Assembly: GCF_006539925.1 (NCBI RefSeq)
Contig: NZ_BJNY01000002.1
Location: 296,023-360,022, forward strand
Length of the DNA stretch: 64,000 bases
DNA from: Glutamicibacter uratoxydans
GTDB taxonomy: Bacteria > Actinomycetota > Actinomycetes > Actinomycetales > Micrococcaceae
Reading direction: 5' to 3'
The notes below the pieces were generated by a model. That model saw only the letters and a list, made by a program, of their open reading frames with translations, was not told the DNA's origin and did no database searches. How positions within the stretch are numbered: position 1 is the stretch's first letter; the number at the start of each line of letters is the position of its first letter. The translations under genes were made by a program, and so were the position numbers. Below are positions 51,719 through 62,408 of this stretch, in pieces.

Positions 51719-53332
51719 TTAGAGCTCCAGCTGCGCCGCCGCGTCCTCGCGCAGCTGGTTCTTGCGGATCTTGCCGGTGACGGTGGTGGGGAACTCGTCG
51801 AGGATCTGCACGTAGGCTGGGATCTTGTAGTGCGCCAGGTGTCCGGTGGAGTACTCGCGGATCGCCTCCACGCTCAGCGGTGCGCGGCCTGCCTTCATGC
51901 GGATGCAGGCGCAGATCACCTCGCCGTACTTTTCATCGGGCACCCCAATGACGGAGACATCCTCGATGTCCGGGTGGCGGAAGAGGAACTCCTCGATCTC
52001 CGCCGGGTAGATGTTCTCACCGCCGCGGATCACCATGTCCTTGATGCGGCCGACGATGTTGCAGTAGCCGTCCTCGCGCATCACCGCCAGGTCCCCGGTG
52101 TGCATCCACCCTTCCTCGTCGATGGCCGCTTTGGTCTTTTCCTCGTCGTTCCAGTAGCCGAGCATCACCGAATAGCCGCGGGTGCAGTATTCGCCGGTTT
52201 CCCCGCGTTCCAGGGTTTCGCCCGTGGCGGGGTCCACCACCTTGATCTCGACGTGCGGGTGCACCCGCCCGATCGTGGCGGTGCGGCGTTCGAAGTCGTC
52301 GTCTGCGCGGGTCTGGCAGGAGACCGGGCTAGTTTCGGTCATCCCGTAGGCGATGGACACATCGCTCATGCCCATGTCCTGAACGCAGCGCCGCATCACC
52401 TCCACCGGGCAGATGGAACCCGCCATGATGCCGGTGCGCAGCGCATCGAGGTTGTAGTTCGCGAAGTTCGGGTGGTTCTGCATGGCGATGAACATGGTCG
52501 GCACCCCGTAGAGGCCCGTGCACTGTTCTTCAGCGACGACCTTCAGCGTGGTTTCCGGGTCGAAGCCGGGGGCCGGGATGACCATGGTGGTGCCGCGGGA
52601 GACGCAACCGAGGTTGCCCATCACCATGCCGAAGCAGTGGTAGAAGGGCACCGGGATGCACAGCCGGTCCTCCTCGGTCAGGTTGATCATGCCGGTGACC
52701 TGGTTGCCGTTGTTCAGGATGTTGCGGTGGCTGAGCACCGCGCCCTTAGGGTAGCCGGTGGTGCCGGAGGTGTATTGGATGTTGATCGCATCTCCCGGAT
52801 CCGTGGCGGCAAGGCGCTCGGCGAGCGCGCCATCGCTGATGCCTGCCCCGGAATCCACCAGCTGCGCCCAGTCCCCGGTGTCCAGGAAGACCACGCGCTG
52901 AAGGGATTCGGTATCCGCGCGGGTGGCTTCCACCATGGCGCGGTAGTTGCTGGTCTTGAATTCGGTGACGGTGATGAGCATGCGCATCTGGCTGTGGTTC
53001 ACCGCGTAGGCGTATTCGTGGGTGCGGTAGGCGGGGTTGACGTTGACCAGGATGACGCCGATCTTCGCGGTGGCGAACTGGGTCAGGGTCCATTCGGCGC
53101 AGTTCGGCGCCCAGATGCCCAGCCGGTCCCCCGGTTCAAGCCCGGCCGCCAGCAGGCCCTTGGCCAAGGCGTTGACGTCGTCGTTGAACTGGTTCCAGGT
53201 CCAACGCCGACCGCTGGCGGCCTCCACGAGGGCTTCACGGTCGCCGAAGCGGGCCGCGGTGCGCTCGAGGTTCGCGCCGATGGTTTCTTCGAGCAGCGCC
53301 GGTTCGGCTTCGCCTTTGGCATAGGCCTTCAT
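51719..53332 (-). CDS. AMP-binding acyl-CoA synthetase
   Basis: A 537-residue ANL-superfamily enzyme. It has the P-loop YTSGTTGYPKGAVLSH, the A5-like YGMTETSPVS, the A8 TGDLAVMREDGYCNIVGRIKDMVIRGGENIYPAEIEE and the catalytic Lys in TGKIRKNQLRE near the C-terminus. The pattern (PVEVMRRCVQDMGMSDVSIAYGMTE) fits medium/long-chain fatty acyl-CoA synthetases rather than benzoate ligases. It activates a fatty or dicarboxylic acid with ATP and CoA. It appears monocistronic. The AT-rich gap 51614-51718 separates it from the CoiA-like gene. Confidence 0.93.
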   Translation of the reverse strand: MKAYAKGEAEPALLEETIGANLERTAARFGDREALVEAASGRRWTWNQFNDDVNALAKGLLAAGLEPGDRLGIWAPNCAEWTLTQFATAKIGVILVNVNPAYRTHEYAYAVNHSQMRMLITVTEFKTSNYRAMVEATRADTESLQRVVFLDTGDWAQLVDSGAGISDGALAERLAATDPGDAINIQYTSGTTGYPKGAVLSHRNILNNGNQVTGMINLTEEDRLCIPVPFYHCFGMVMGNLGCVSRGTTMVIPAPGFDPETTLKVVAEEQCTGLYGVPTMFIAMQNHPNFANYNLDALRTGIMAGSICPVEVMRRCVQDMGMSDVSIAYGMTETSPVSCQTRADDDFERRTATIGRVHPHVEIKVVDPATGETLERGETGEYCTRGYSVMLGYWNDEEKTKAAIDEEGWMHTGDLAVMREDGYCNIVGRIKDMVIRGGENIYPAEIEEFLFRHPDIEDVSVIGVPDEKYGEVICACIRMKAGRAPLSVEAIREYSTGHLAHYKIPAYVQILDEFPTTVTGKIRKNQLREDAAAQLEL

Positions 53333-53544
53333 GAGTCAACTCCCTGTGCTGGAATGCTGGTAACAGACGACACGCGAGGGCCGCGGGTAGTGCCCTGCGT
53401 CACAAGTCACACAATAGTCGGCTCGCTTGACCCGCGCCAAGCACCCGGCAGGCCGAGCCGGAACTTCGCCCAGCTTCTGCTGACACTGTCGGCAGCCGAA
53501 CGTATCCTATTCACTACGACAGGCACCCACATTGGATCAGGCAC

Positions 53545-54903
53545 ATGAGCGAACAGAATCCTGCAGTACCGCAAAACGGCCAGCGCGTGTTCATGCACGT
53601 GCTCATCAACACAGCGGTCGCAAACATCACCACCAGCTACCTCTGGTTCGCGCTGACCTTCTGGGTGTACCTGGAAACCGAGAACGTCATGGCCACCGGC
53701 ATTATCGGCGGCGCCTTCATGCTGCTCATCGCCATCTTCTCCATGCTGTTCGGCTCCTTCGTCGACCAGCACCGCAAGAAGAGCGTGTTCGTGCTCTCTG
53801 CGGTGATCACCGCGGTGATGTTCACCCTTGCCGGGGCGGTCTATCTGCTGCTGCCCACGCAGCGGATCCTTGACATCGGCAGCTGGGAGTTCTGGCTGTT
53901 CTGCCTGGTGATCCTGGCCGGGGCGATCGTGGAGCAGATGCGCGGCATCGCCCTGTCCACCACCGTGACGCTGCTGATTCCGGTGGAAAAGCACGCGAAC
54001 GCAAACGGCCTGGTCGGCACCGTCCAGGGTCTGGCGTTCCTGGTCACCAGCGTGTTCAGCGGGCTGTCCATCGGCCTGCTGGGCATGGGATGGACCCTGG
54101 CCATCGCCATCGGCCTCGTCGTTGTCACGATGGTGCACCTGCTGGGCATCGGCATTCCAGAGGAACAGCCCGAGCCGGAGGCCGGCCAGGACGAGAAGAA
54201 GACTTCAAGCCTGCGGCTGGGTTTCACCACGGTGCTGGCGATCCCGGGGCTGCTGGCGCTGATCATCTTCTCCATGTTCAACAACTTCATCGGCGGCGTC
54301 TACATGGCGCTGATGGACCCCTACGGGTTGACGGTGATGTCGGTGGAAGCCTGGGGCATCGTCCTCGGCTTTGCCTCAACCGGCTTCCTGATCGGCGGCG
54401 CGGTGGTGGCGAAGTTCGGGCTGGGCAAGAACCCGATCCGCACGCTGCTGGTCCTGGTCGCCTGCATGGGATTTTTGGGCGCGGTCTTCACCCTGCGCGA
54501 ATGGGTGTGGCTGTACGTGGTTGGCATCTGGCTGTACATGTGCCTGATCCCCGCCTGCGAGGCCGCCGAGCAAACCGTCATCCAGAAGGTGGTGCCGTTC
54601 AGGCGGCAGGGCCGCGTCTTCGGCTTTGCGCAGATGCTTGAGGCGGCAGCTTCTCCCATTACGGCGTTTCTGGTCGCGCCGCTGGCCCAGTACCTGATCA
54701 TCCCGTTCATGAAGACCGATGAGGGCGCCGCGAGCTTCGGCTGGCTGCTGGGATCCGGCGACGCGCGCGGCATTGCGCTGATCTTCCTCGCCGCCGGCCT
54801 GATCATGGTGGCCGCCAGCCTGCTGGCCATGGGAACCGGGCAGTACCGTAAACTATCAGCAATCTTCGCCCACCCCGAAGACGCAGCACTGGAATCTTCC
54901 TAA
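53545..54903 (+). CDS. MFS transporter, macrolide/multidrug-efflux type
   Basis: A 452-residue major-facilitator protein with twelve hydrophobic helices in two halves. The loop between helices 2 and 3 has FVDQHRKKSVFVLS, the motif A variant of the MefA/DHA3 group, and the second half has PFRRQGRVFGFAQMLEAAASPI, characteristic of the same group. It is expected to export a drug or metabolite by proton antiport; the substrate is unknown. The start is supported by AGGCACCC upstream and by a likely -10 (TATCCT) at about 53505. A DUF1801 gene follows 9 bp downstream. Confidence 0.9.
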   Translation: MSEQNPAVPQNGQRVFMHVLINTAVANITTSYLWFALTFWVYLETENVMATGIIGGAFMLLIAIFSMLFGSFVDQHRKKSVFVLSAVITAVMFTLAGAVYLLLPTQRILDIGSWEFWLFCLVILAGAIVEQMRGIALSTTVTLLIPVEKHANANGLVGTVQGLAFLVTSVFSGLSIGLLGMGWTLAIAIGLVVVTMVHLLGIGIPEEQPEPEAGQDEKKTSSLRLGFTTVLAIPGLLALIIFSMFNNFIGGVYMALMDPYGLTVMSVEAWGIVLGFASTGFLIGGAVVAKFGLGKNPIRTLLVLVACMGFLGAVFTLREWVWLYVVGIWLYMCLIPACEAAEQTVIQKVVPFRRQGRVFGFAQMLEAAASPITAFLVAPLAQYLIIPFMKTDEGAASFGWLLGSGDARGIALIFLAAGLIMVAASLLAMGTGQYRKLSAIFAHPEDAALESS

Positions 54904-54912
54904 GGACTATTC

Positions 54913-55326
54913 GTGGTACAAAAAACCATGCCCACCGATGCCAGCGTCGCCGAGTTCATCGCCGCGGCCACCCCTGCAAAGCGGCGCGTCGACGGCGAAG
55001 CACTGGCGGCGATCTTCGCCGAGGCCACCGGGGTCGAGCCCGTGATGTGGGGTCCGTCGATGATCGGCTACGGGGAATACGTGTATGTCTCCCCTGCCAA
55101 CAAGCGCACCACCGGCATCTGGCCGAAAACCGCGTTCTCCCCGCGCAAGGCCTCGCTGTCGCTCTACGGACTCAAGGACCTGCCCGAGGGCGCGGCGCTG
55201 CTGCCACGGCTCGGAACCTATACCGAAGGCGCTGGCTGCGTCTACGTTAAAAAGCTTGAGGACATCGACACCGATGTCCTCAAGCAGCTGATTGCTATTG
55301 CGTTTTCACGCGGCGACGACGCCTAG
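54913..55326 (+). CDS. DUF1801-family protein
   Basis: A 137-residue protein matching the DUF1801 (YdhG-like) family: AEFIAAATPAKRRVDGEALAAIF, then VMWGPSMIGYGEYVYVSPANKRTTGIWPKTAFSPRKASLSLYGL, with a Cys in GAGCVYVKKLEDID and the DVLKQLIAIAF end. The biochemical function of the family is not established. The start is a GTG 9 bp after the MFS gene, so they may be cotranscribed. The stop overlaps the convergent dehydrogenase stop by 4 bp. Confidence 0.88.
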   Translation: MVQKTMPTDASVAEFIAAATPAKRRVDGEALAAIFAEATGVEPVMWGPSMIGYGEYVYVSPANKRTTGIWPKTAFSPRKASLSLYGLKDLPEGAALLPRLGTYTEGAGCVYVKKLEDIDTDVLKQLIAIAFSRGDDA

Positions 55327-56282
55327 TTCACCGGCGTCGGCGGCTCGGCGCCGCGCAGCACCGCCAGCGTGTTCTCACAGGCCAGCACGGCCATCGCCGT
55401 ACGGGTTTCAATGGTTGACGAGCCCAGGTGCGGCACCAGCGCCACATTTTCCAGCTCCAGCAGTTCCGGGTGGACCTCCGGCTCCTTTTCGAAGACGTCC
55501 AGGCCCGCACCGGCGATGACTCCCTCGCGCAGCGCCTGCGCCAGCGCGGCTTCGTCCACGATCGGACCGCGGGCGGTGTTGACCAGGTAGGCGTCCGGCT
55601 TCATCGCCTCCAGCTGCTCCGGCCCGATCAGGTGATGGGTGTCCGGCCCGTAGGGGCAGTGCAGCGAGACGACGTCGGAGACCGCCAGCAGCTCGTCGAG
55701 CTCCACGCGGCGCGCACCAAGCTCGGCGGCGATTGCCGGGTCGATTTCACTGCGCGACTGGTAGACCACCTCCATGCCGAAGGCCTTGGCGCGGCGGGCG
55801 GTGGCCTGGCCGATGCCGCCCATGCCGACGATGCCCAGGGTCTTGCCCTGCAGGCTGGAGCCAAGCAGGAAGAACATGCCCCATTTCCATGGGGTTCCGG
55901 AGCGGATCAGCCGTTCACCCTCGCCCAGGCGGCGGGTTGCCATGAGGATCAGGCCGAAGGCGATGTCCGCGGTGGCTTCGGTCAGCACTCCCGGGGTATT
56001 GCTGGCGCGCACGCCCCGGGCGGTGCAGTCCGCCACGACGATGTTGTCGTAGCCCACCGCCACATTGGAGACGACCTTCAGCTGTTCTCCCGCGGCGTCC
56101 AGCAGTTCGGCATCCACGCGTTCGGTGAGCAGGGTGACCAGCGCGTCGGCTCCGGCCACCTTGTTCAGCAATTCTTCCCGGGAGATCGACTGGTCGCCAT
56201 CCCACGCGTCCACCTCGTGCTCGGCGCGCAGCTTGGCCAGTGCGGCGTCAGGGATCTTGCCGGTGACAACTACCTTCGCCAT
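55323..56282 (-). CDS. D-2-hydroxyacid dehydrogenase (glyoxylate/hydroxypyruvate reductase type)
   Basis: A 319-residue NAD(P)-dependent enzyme. The cofactor motif is GMGGIGQATARRAKAFGMEV (about 150-165). The catalytic triad is in place: Arg in VNTARGPIVDEAAL, Glu in DVFEKEPEVHP and His in PHLGSSTIETR. The sequence is of the GhrB/GyaR glyoxylate reductase group that acts on glyoxylate and hydroxypyruvate, giving glycolate or D-glycerate. The start at 56282 overlaps the aminotransferase stop by one base, so the two are coupled. The downstream use of glycerate would involve the glycerate kinase at 43.7 kb. Confidence 0.92.
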   Translation of the reverse strand: MAKVVVTGKIPDAALAKLRAEHEVDAWDGDQSISREELLNKVAGADALVTLLTERVDAELLDAAGEQLKVVSNVAVGYDNIVVADCTARGVRASNTPGVLTEATADIAFGLILMATRRLGEGERLIRSGTPWKWGMFFLLGSSLQGKTLGIVGMGGIGQATARRAKAFGMEVVYQSRSEIDPAIAAELGARRVELDELLAVSDVVSLHCPYGPDTHHLIGPEQLEAMKPDAYLVNTARGPIVDEAALAQALREGVIAGAGLDVFEKEPEVHPELLELENVALVPHLGSSTIETRTAMAVLACENTLAVLRGAEPPTPVN

Positions 56283-57478
56283 TACGCCTCGATCCATTCG
56301 CGCAGCCGGCCCAGGCCCTCGCGGATGTCCTCGGTTTCGATGCCCGAATAGGCCAGCCGGATGTACTGGCGCTCTTCGCCGGGCAGCCGGCGGCCGAAGT
56401 GTTCGCGGGTGCAGAAGGACACGCCGGTGTTTTCCAGCGCGGCGGTGGCGAACTCGCCGACCTCGGTAAAGCCCTTGCGTGCCATGGCCTCGGTGACGTC
56501 GGGGAACAGGTAGAAGGTCGACTGCGGGACGGCGACGCTGAAGCCGGGGATCGAGTTCACGATCTCGCAGGCCACGTCGCGGCGTTCCTTGAGGGTGTCG
56601 AGCATTTCCTGCACCGGCTCCTGCGGCCCGGTCAGCGCGGCGACGCCGGCCCACTGCACGTAGTGCGTGGTGCAGGACTCGTCGTTGGTGTTCAGCTTGC
56701 TCATCACCTGCGCGATGTCCAGCGGCGCCACGGCGCAGCCCAAACGCGAACCGGTCATCGCGAACTTCTTGCTGAAGGTGTAGAGGATGACGGTGCGTTC
56801 GGCCATTCCCGGCAGCGCGGCGATCGAGTTGGAGACGCCTTCGTAGCGGGTTTCAAAGTAGGCCTCGTCGGAGAGCACCCAGAGGTCGTGCTCGATGGCC
56901 AGCTGGGCCACTGCCTCGCGTTCGGCGGCGGAGGACTCGGCGGAAATCGGGTTCTGCAGATCGTTGTAGATGATCGCCGTGGTGTTCTCGGTGATCGAGG
57001 CGCGGACCTTCTCCAGGTCGATGGCGAAGCCGGATTCGGTGGGCACGTAGTTGTACGGCACGGCGGTGCCGCCGAGGTACTCGATCTGGGATTCGTAGAT
57101 CGGGAATCCCGGGTTCGGGTACAGCACTTCCTGGCCCGGATCCATGACCGCCTGCAGGAACTTGGTGATCACCGGTTTGCCGCCGGTCATCACCACCACG
57201 TTGTCGGCGGTGAATTCCATGCCGCGGCGGGAGCCGATGTCATGGGCCAGCGCCTCGCGCAGCTGCGGGATGCCGGGGCCCGGGCAGTAGCCGGTGTAGC
57301 CCTCGGAGATGGCCTTGTTCATCGCCTCGATGATGTGCGGCGCGGTGGGGATGTTGATATCGCCCAAGTGGAACGGGTAGACGCGGTTGCCCTTGGCCTT
57401 CCAGGCCGCGGCGGCCTGCGCCACGCTGAATGCGGTTTCGGTGCCCAGCCGGTCTAGGCGTTGTGCCAGTTGTTGCAT
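56282..57478 (-). CDS. Class I/II aminotransferase (aspartate aminotransferase-like)
   Basis: A 398-residue PLP-dependent aminotransferase. It has HLGDINIPTAPHIIEAM near the start, VVVMTGGKPVITKFLQ, NPGFPIYESQIEYLGG, the Asn/Asp motifs NDLQNPISAES and SDEAYFETRY, the PLP-lysine motif FSKKFAMTGSRLG and Arg in RLAYSG. The loop NDLQNPIS replaces the usual N-x-N-P-T-G of aspartate aminotransferase, so the amino donor may differ; serine or alanine with glyoxylate is one possibility. It is coupled to the downstream hydroxyacid dehydrogenase gene, consistent with serine to hydroxypyruvate to glycerate (inference). Confidence 0.9.
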   Translation of the reverse strand: MQQLAQRLDRLGTETAFSVAQAAAAWKAKGNRVYPFHLGDINIPTAPHIIEAMNKAISEGYTGYCPGPGIPQLREALAHDIGSRRGMEFTADNVVVMTGGKPVITKFLQAVMDPGQEVLYPNPGFPIYESQIEYLGGTAVPYNYVPTESGFAIDLEKVRASITENTTAIIYNDLQNPISAESSAAEREAVAQLAIEHDLWVLSDEAYFETRYEGVSNSIAALPGMAERTVILYTFSKKFAMTGSRLGCAVAPLDIAQVMSKLNTNDESCTTHYVQWAGVAALTGPQEPVQEMLDTLKERRDVACEIVNSIPGFSVAVPQSTFYLFPDVTEAMARKGFTEVGEFATAALENTGVSFCTREHFGRRLPGEERQYIRLAYSGIETEDIREGLGRLREWIEA

Positions 57479-57524
57479 GATGAGAATCTTTCGTTCGTTG
57501 ACGATGCTCGCAGAGCCGCCTGCC

Positions 57525-58904
57525 TCAACACTGGGCCAGGGTCAGGGCCAAGCCCCCACGCGAAGTTTCCTTGTACTTGCTCTTCATGTCGGCGCCGGTG
57601 GCGCGCATGGTTTCGATCGCCTGGTCCAGACTGACCGAGTGCTCGCCGTCGCCGTGCAGGGCCAGGCGTGCCGCGTTGATCGCCTTCACCGAAGCGATGG
57701 CGTTGCGTTCAATGCACGGGATCTGCACCAGTCCGCCCACGGGATCGCAGGTCAAGCCCAGGTTGTGTTCAAGCGCCACCTCTGCGGCGTTCTCCACCTG
57801 TTCAGGGGTCCCGCCGAGCACCGCACACAGTCCGGCTGCCGCCATGGCGCAGGCCGAACCGACCTCTCCCTGGCAGCCCACCTCGGCGCCGGAGATCGAC
57901 GCGTTGGTCTTGATCAGGATGCCGATCGCCGCCGCTGTCATCAGGAACTCGATGACCTTGTCATCGGTTGCCCCGGGAACGAAGCGGGTGTAGTAGTGCA
58001 GCACCGCGGGGATGATTCCCGCGGCCCCGTTGGTCGGCGCGGTGACAATCCGCCCGCCCGAAGCACTTTCCTCGTTGACAGCCAGCGCGAACAGGTTCAC
58101 CCATTCCATGGCCGCCAGCGGGTCGGAGCCGGCTCCGCTCTGGGCGTCGCGGGCTTCCAGCTTGGCGCGCAGCCCCGGCGCCCGGCGGGTGACCATCAAC
58201 CCGCCGGGCAGCGTCGGCTCGGTGCGATCGCACCCGTTCTCAACACACTGCTGCATGACCTCCCAGATATGCAGCAGCGCGTTGTCCACCTCATCTTTGC
58301 TGCGCCAGCTCAGCTCGTTGCGCCACATGATTCCGGCGATGGATTCGCCGTTCACCTGGCACAGCTCGAGCAGCTGGGCAGCTGAGGAGAATTCGTGGAC
58401 CGCCGCCTCTTTGGTGGCAAGCGGTGCATTCAGCGCATCGTGGTCGACGACGAAGCCGCCGCCGATGGAGTACGCGGTATTCTCAGCCAGCAGCGCGCCC
58501 TGCGCGTCATAGGCTGAAAAGGTCATGGCGTTGGGGTGGCCTGGCAGCGACTTGCGCCGGTGCAGCACCACGTCTTCCGCCGGGTCGAAATCGATGGCCC
58601 GGACGCCGCCCAGATGCAGCCTGCCGGTGTCCTTGATCTCGGCGAGGATCATGGGCACCTCAGCGGTGTCCACGGTGGCGGGATCGTAGCCCGCCAGGCC
58701 GAGGACCACCGCAGAGTCCGAGTGGTGTCCGATGCCGGTGGCGCCCAGCGAGCCAAACAGCTGCGCAGCGACGCGGGCTGTCCGTACCAGGGTCTGCTGG
58801 TCCAGCCCGGCGACAAAGCTCTTTGCCGCCCGCATCGGGCCCACCGTGTGCGACGACGAGGGCCCGATGCCGATGGAAAACATATCCAGTACGGACAGCG
58901 CCAT
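57525..58904 (-). CDS. sdaA: L-serine dehydratase (iron-sulfur, single chain)
   Basis: A 459-residue single-chain enzyme that deaminates L-serine to pyruvate and ammonia. The beta domain begins SVLDMFSIGIGPSSSHTVGPM. The alpha domain has the Fe-S cysteines in GCQGEVGSACAMAAAGL and TCDPVGGLVQIPCIERN. The protein ends exactly in ...LALTLAQC; in studied Fe-S serine dehydratases the C-terminal Cys caps the fourth iron. It is the last gene of the glyA-soxBDAG-sdaA operon, with its ATG overlapping the soxG stop, so serine formed from glycine and the C1 unit is drained to pyruvate. Confidence 0.95.
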   Translation of the reverse strand: MALSVLDMFSIGIGPSSSHTVGPMRAAKSFVAGLDQQTLVRTARVAAQLFGSLGATGIGHHSDSAVVLGLAGYDPATVDTAEVPMILAEIKDTGRLHLGGVRAIDFDPAEDVVLHRRKSLPGHPNAMTFSAYDAQGALLAENTAYSIGGGFVVDHDALNAPLATKEAAVHEFSSAAQLLELCQVNGESIAGIMWRNELSWRSKDEVDNALLHIWEVMQQCVENGCDRTEPTLPGGLMVTRRAPGLRAKLEARDAQSGAGSDPLAAMEWVNLFALAVNEESASGGRIVTAPTNGAAGIIPAVLHYYTRFVPGATDDKVIEFLMTAAAIGILIKTNASISGAEVGCQGEVGSACAMAAAGLCAVLGGTPEQVENAAEVALEHNLGLTCDPVGGLVQIPCIERNAIASVKAINAARLALHGDGEHSVSLDQAIETMRATGADMKSKYKETSRGGLALTLAQC

Positions 58905-59518
58905 CAGCCCACCTGCTCCGAGGCGAACTCGGTCATCGCATCCACCAGCCAGAGCACGGTGTGCTCGGTGAAGGAAATGCGCGGTAGGATGCGCCAGCTT
59001 TCTTCGCCGGTGCGCCACAGCAGCACCGGAATGTTCGCCAACGAGGTGACGATCGCCTGGTTCACGCCGAAGGCGCGCGGGTGCAGGTCTGCCGGGCAGC
59101 TCTTGCGCAGCACCAGGGTCGCGGCAGGGCCCGAAAGCTCAAGCACCGCACGGTTGGCCGACAGGTCCAGCACCTGGCCGGGCTGATCGCCCAGCGCCGC
59201 GTCGAGCTGCGCCTGCAGGTCGTTCTGAGCGTCGGTGGCTACCAGGAATTCATCCGGTCCCAGCCAGAGCACCGCAGTGCCGTCTACGCTTCCGGCCACC
59301 TCTCCCACCGCGGCGGGCAGGCCCACGCCGGTGGCCTGGGCCAGGGCGGCATGCGCCGCGCTGCCCGGGATGGCGCGCACGCCCAGCTGGGTGCCGAAGG
59401 CCACTTCGCGCAGGGCCACGGCGCGGTCGCCCGCCACTTCTGCGTCGGCCATCAGGCCAGCCAGGTGTTCTGCCGGGGAACGGCGCAGGGCGGATTCAAT
59501 TACTGTGTTTTCAGCCAT
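58904..59518 (-). CDS. soxG: Sarcosine oxidase gamma subunit
   Basis: A 204-residue subunit of heterotetrameric sarcosine oxidase. Typical features are [15 protein letters not shown] near the start, [13 protein letters not shown] (about 110), [39 protein letters not shown] and the VDAMTEF end. It resembles the folate-binding (GcvT-like) fold and supports the alpha subunit, though it has no catalytic motif of its own. The start at 59518 overlaps soxA by 8 bp, and the stop overlaps sdaA. All four subunits are present in the operon. Confidence 0.93.
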   Translation of the reverse strand: MAENTVIESALRRSPAEHLAGLMADAEVAGDRAVALREVAFGTQLGVRAIPGSAAHAALAQATGVGLPAAVGEVAGSVDGTAVLWLGPDEFLVATDAQNDLQAQLDAALGDQPGQVLDLSANRAVLELSGPAATLVLRKSCPADLHPRAFGVNQAIVTSLANIPVLLWRTGEESWRILPRISFTEHTVLWLVDAMTEFASEQVG

Positions 59519-62408
59519 CGCGACGGCTCCCTTCCGGGTCAAAGAGGACGGTTTCGCCGATGGTCACGTCGACCAGCTGGCCATTCACCGGGGTCTGCAG
59601 GGTTTCACCGATGCGGTTGCGCCCGTTCTTGATCAGCGCCAGGCCGAAGGTCCGGCCCAGGGCGGCCGAGTTGTAGGAGCTGGTGACCCAGCCTTCCATC
59701 GGGGTGACGCCTTCGGTGGCCACAGCGCCGTCGGCGATCAGGGCCGCGCCTTCTGCAAGGCGCAGGCTCTTATCCACCGGCAGCACCGAGACCAGGTGCT
59801 TGCGGTCTTCGCGCTGGTTGTCCTCGCGGGAGAAGGAGCGCTTGCCCACGAAGTCCTTGACCTTGGAGACCACCCATTCCATGCCCGCATCCTGCGGGGT
59901 CACGGTGCCGTCGGTGTCCTGGCCGACGATGATGAAGCCCTTCTCGGCGCGCAGCACGTGCATGGTTTCGGTGCCGTACGGGGTGATGTTGAATTCCTGC
60001 CCCGCCTCGAACACGTCCTCCCAGACGCGCAGCCCATGCCAGGACGGGATCGCGATCTCGAAGGCCAGCTCGCCGGAGAAGGAGATGCGGCTGATGCGCG
60101 CCTCGATGCCCGAATCCAGGGTCACGTCGCGGAAGGACATGAACGGGAAGGCCTCGTTGGAGACATCCAGCCCGGACACCAGCTTGGCGATGACGTCGCG
60201 GGAGCGCGGGCCGACCACGCCGACGGTGGCCAGCTGCTCGGTGACCGAGGTGCAGACCACGTCCAGCTCAGGCCATTCGGTCTGCAGCCACTCCTCCAGC
60301 CAGTCCAGCACGTTGGCCGCGCCGCCGGTGGTGGTGTGCATCAGGAAGCGGTCTTCGGCCAGGCGCAGGGTCACGCCGTCGTCGAACACCATGCCGTCGG
60401 CCTTGCACATCACGCCGTAGCGGGCCATGCCGACCTTCAGCTTGGTGTAGCCGTTGGTGTAGATGCGGTTGAGGAATTCTGCCGCGTCCTTGCCGCGGAT
60501 CTCGATCTTGCCCAGGGTGGTGGCGTCCAGCATGCCCACCGAGTCGCGCACCGCGGCGCACTCGCGGTAGACCGCGGCCTCCATGTCCTCCCCGTCCTGC
60601 GGGTAGTACCAAGCGCGCTTCCACTGTCCGACGTCCTCGAACTTGGCGCCCTGCGCCAGGTGCCAGGAGTGCATCGGGGTCAGGCGCGCAGGGTCCAGCA
60701 GCTGCCCGCGGGTGCGGCCGGCCAGGGCTGCGAAGGCCACCGGGGTGTACGGGGCGCGGAAGGTGGTGGTGCCGATTTCCGCAGGGTTCTCGATGCCCAG
60801 CACCGCTGCGATCACGCCGATCGCCGCCACGCCGGAGGTCTTGCCCTGGTCGTTCGCGGTGGAGATCGAGGTGTAGCGCTTGATGTGCTCCACGGACTGC
60901 ATGCCGGCGCCGGTGGCGCGCAGCACGTCGGCCACGGTCTGGTCGCGCTGCAGGTCCACGAAGTGATTCTTGTAGTGCACCGCCTCGTCGCCGGACAGGG
61001 ATGGCACGAGCCAGACCGGGCGGGTTTCGCCGCTCGGGGCCGGCAGCGCCTGCGGCACGCTGGCGATGTGCTCGTAGCCTGCGGCGCTGGCCGCCGCGGC
61101 GCCGGTGGCGGCGCCCGCTGACAGGGCGCTGGCGGTGTCCAGCAGGCCGGTGATCGCGCCTGCAAGGTGCTGGTTGGCGATCGGGTCACCCGGGACGAAG
61201 GCGTGGATGCGGGTATCCCAGCTCAGCTTGCCCTGGCGCTGCGAGTACAGGTGCACCACCGGGTTGAAGCCGCCGGAGACTGCCAAAACGTCGGCCTCAA
61301 GGGTGCGGCTGGCGCCGAGGTTGTTGTCCTCGTCCAGCTCCGCGATGCTCACGCCGGACAGTTCGCCGTTCTCATCGGCCTGGGTGTCTGCCACGACCGA
61401 GCCGGAGATGACCTGCACGCCGGCTGCCACTGCCTCCGCGGCTGCCGCGGAAACGGTGTGGCGGGCGTCGACCACGGCGGCCACGCCGCCGGTGGCTGCC
61501 AGCTCCGCAACCAGCGGGTAGACCGAGTCATTGGTGGTGGCCACTACGATGTTGGATCCGGCGCGCACGCCGTAGCGGTTCAGGTAGCTGCGCACGGAAC
61601 CGGCGAGCATGATGCCCGGGCGGTCGTTGTTCTCGAAGACCAGCGGACGCTCGTGGGCGCCGGTGGCGAGCACCACCTGGTTGGCGCGGATGTGCCAGAC
61701 GCGTTCGCGGGACACGCCTGCGCCGGCAGGCCCGTCCAGGTGCACGGTGCGGCGCTGGACTGCGATCACGTAGTTCGCATCGTAGGAGCCGATGACGGTG
61801 GTGCGCTGCAGGTGGGTGGTCTCCTCAGCCGCCGCAAGCTCCGCGGCCACCTCGTCGATCCACACGTTGGAGTCCTTGCCGTCGATCTGCTCGCCGGCGG
61901 TGTCGCGCAGGCTGCCGCCTGCCACGGCGCGCTCGTCGAGCAGCAGCACGCGGGCTCCGGAGCGCGATGCCTCACGGGCGGCTGCCAGGCCGGCAGGGCC
62001 GGCGCCGACCACCAGCACGTCGGTGTGCTCGTGCACATGGTCGTAGTAGGCGGGATCGGTGTTCGGGTCCAGCACGCCCAGTCCGGAAAGCAGGGTGGCG
62101 TTCAGGTCCTGGGTGACGGAGACGGTGGTGGCTGGCAGCATCGATTCGTTGATGTCCTGGCCGTGGCGTGCGCCGACGGTGATCAGCGCGTTGGGCTCTT
62201 CCACCCCGGCGGCGAAGATGCCGCGCGGGCGGCCCAGGTACAGGGACTTGCCGCAGGAGCGCAGGCCGTTGGCGAGCATGGCGCTGGCCACGGTGTCCCC
62301 GCGGTAGGCCTGCAGCTCCTGGCCGTCGACGCTCAGGGACAGCAGGTCATCGCGGTCGACGACTGCGCTGGAGGCCACTGCTGCTGGAAGGCGGTATGGC
62401 TTGCTCAT
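59511..62408 (-). CDS. soxA: Sarcosine oxidase alpha subunit
   Basis: A 965-residue subunit. The N-terminal ferredoxin-like (Fer2_3) part reads [22 protein letters not shown]. The NAD/FAD region has [29 protein letters not shown] (about 130-158). The C-terminal half (about 580-955) is a GcvT-type tetrahydrofolate-binding domain, with [30 protein letters not shown]. With soxB it oxidises sarcosine (N-methylglycine) to glycine, passing the methyl carbon to tetrahydrofolate. It overlaps soxD by 4 bp and soxG by 8 bp. Length and domain order are normal. Confidence 0.96.
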   Translation of the reverse strand: MSKPYRLPAAVASSAVVDRDDLLSLSVDGQELQAYRGDTVASAMLANGLRSCGKSLYLGRPRGIFAAGVEEPNALITVGARHGQDINESMLPATTVSVTQDLNATLLSGLGVLDPNTDPAYYDHVHEHTDVLVVGAGPAGLAAAREASRSGARVLLLDERAVAGGSLRDTAGEQIDGKDSNVWIDEVAAELAAAEETTHLQRTTVIGSYDANYVIAVQRRTVHLDGPAGAGVSRERVWHIRANQVVLATGAHERPLVFENNDRPGIMLAGSVRSYLNRYGVRAGSNIVVATTNDSVYPLVAELAATGGVAAVVDARHTVSAAAAEAVAAGVQVISGSVVADTQADENGELSGVSIAELDEDNNLGASRTLEADVLAVSGGFNPVVHLYSQRQGKLSWDTRIHAFVPGDPIANQHLAGAITGLLDTASALSAGAATGAAAASAAGYEHIASVPQALPAPSGETRPVWLVPSLSGDEAVHYKNHFVDLQRDQTVADVLRATGAGMQSVEHIKRYTSISTANDQGKTSGVAAIGVIAAVLGIENPAEIGTTTFRAPYTPVAFAALAGRTRGQLLDPARLTPMHSWHLAQGAKFEDVGQWKRAWYYPQDGEDMEAAVYRECAAVRDSVGMLDATTLGKIEIRGKDAAEFLNRIYTNGYTKLKVGMARYGVMCKADGMVFDDGVTLRLAEDRFLMHTTTGGAANVLDWLEEWLQTEWPELDVVCTSVTEQLATVGVVGPRSRDVIAKLVSGLDVSNEAFPFMSFRDVTLDSGIEARISRISFSGELAFEIAIPSWHGLRVWEDVFEAGQEFNITPYGTETMHVLRAEKGFIIVGQDTDGTVTPQDAGMEWVVSKVKDFVGKRSFSREDNQREDRKHLVSVLPVDKSLRLAEGAALIADGAVATEGVTPMEGWVTSSYNSAALGRTFGLALIKNGRNRIGETLQTPVNGQLVDVTIGETVLFDPEGSRRDG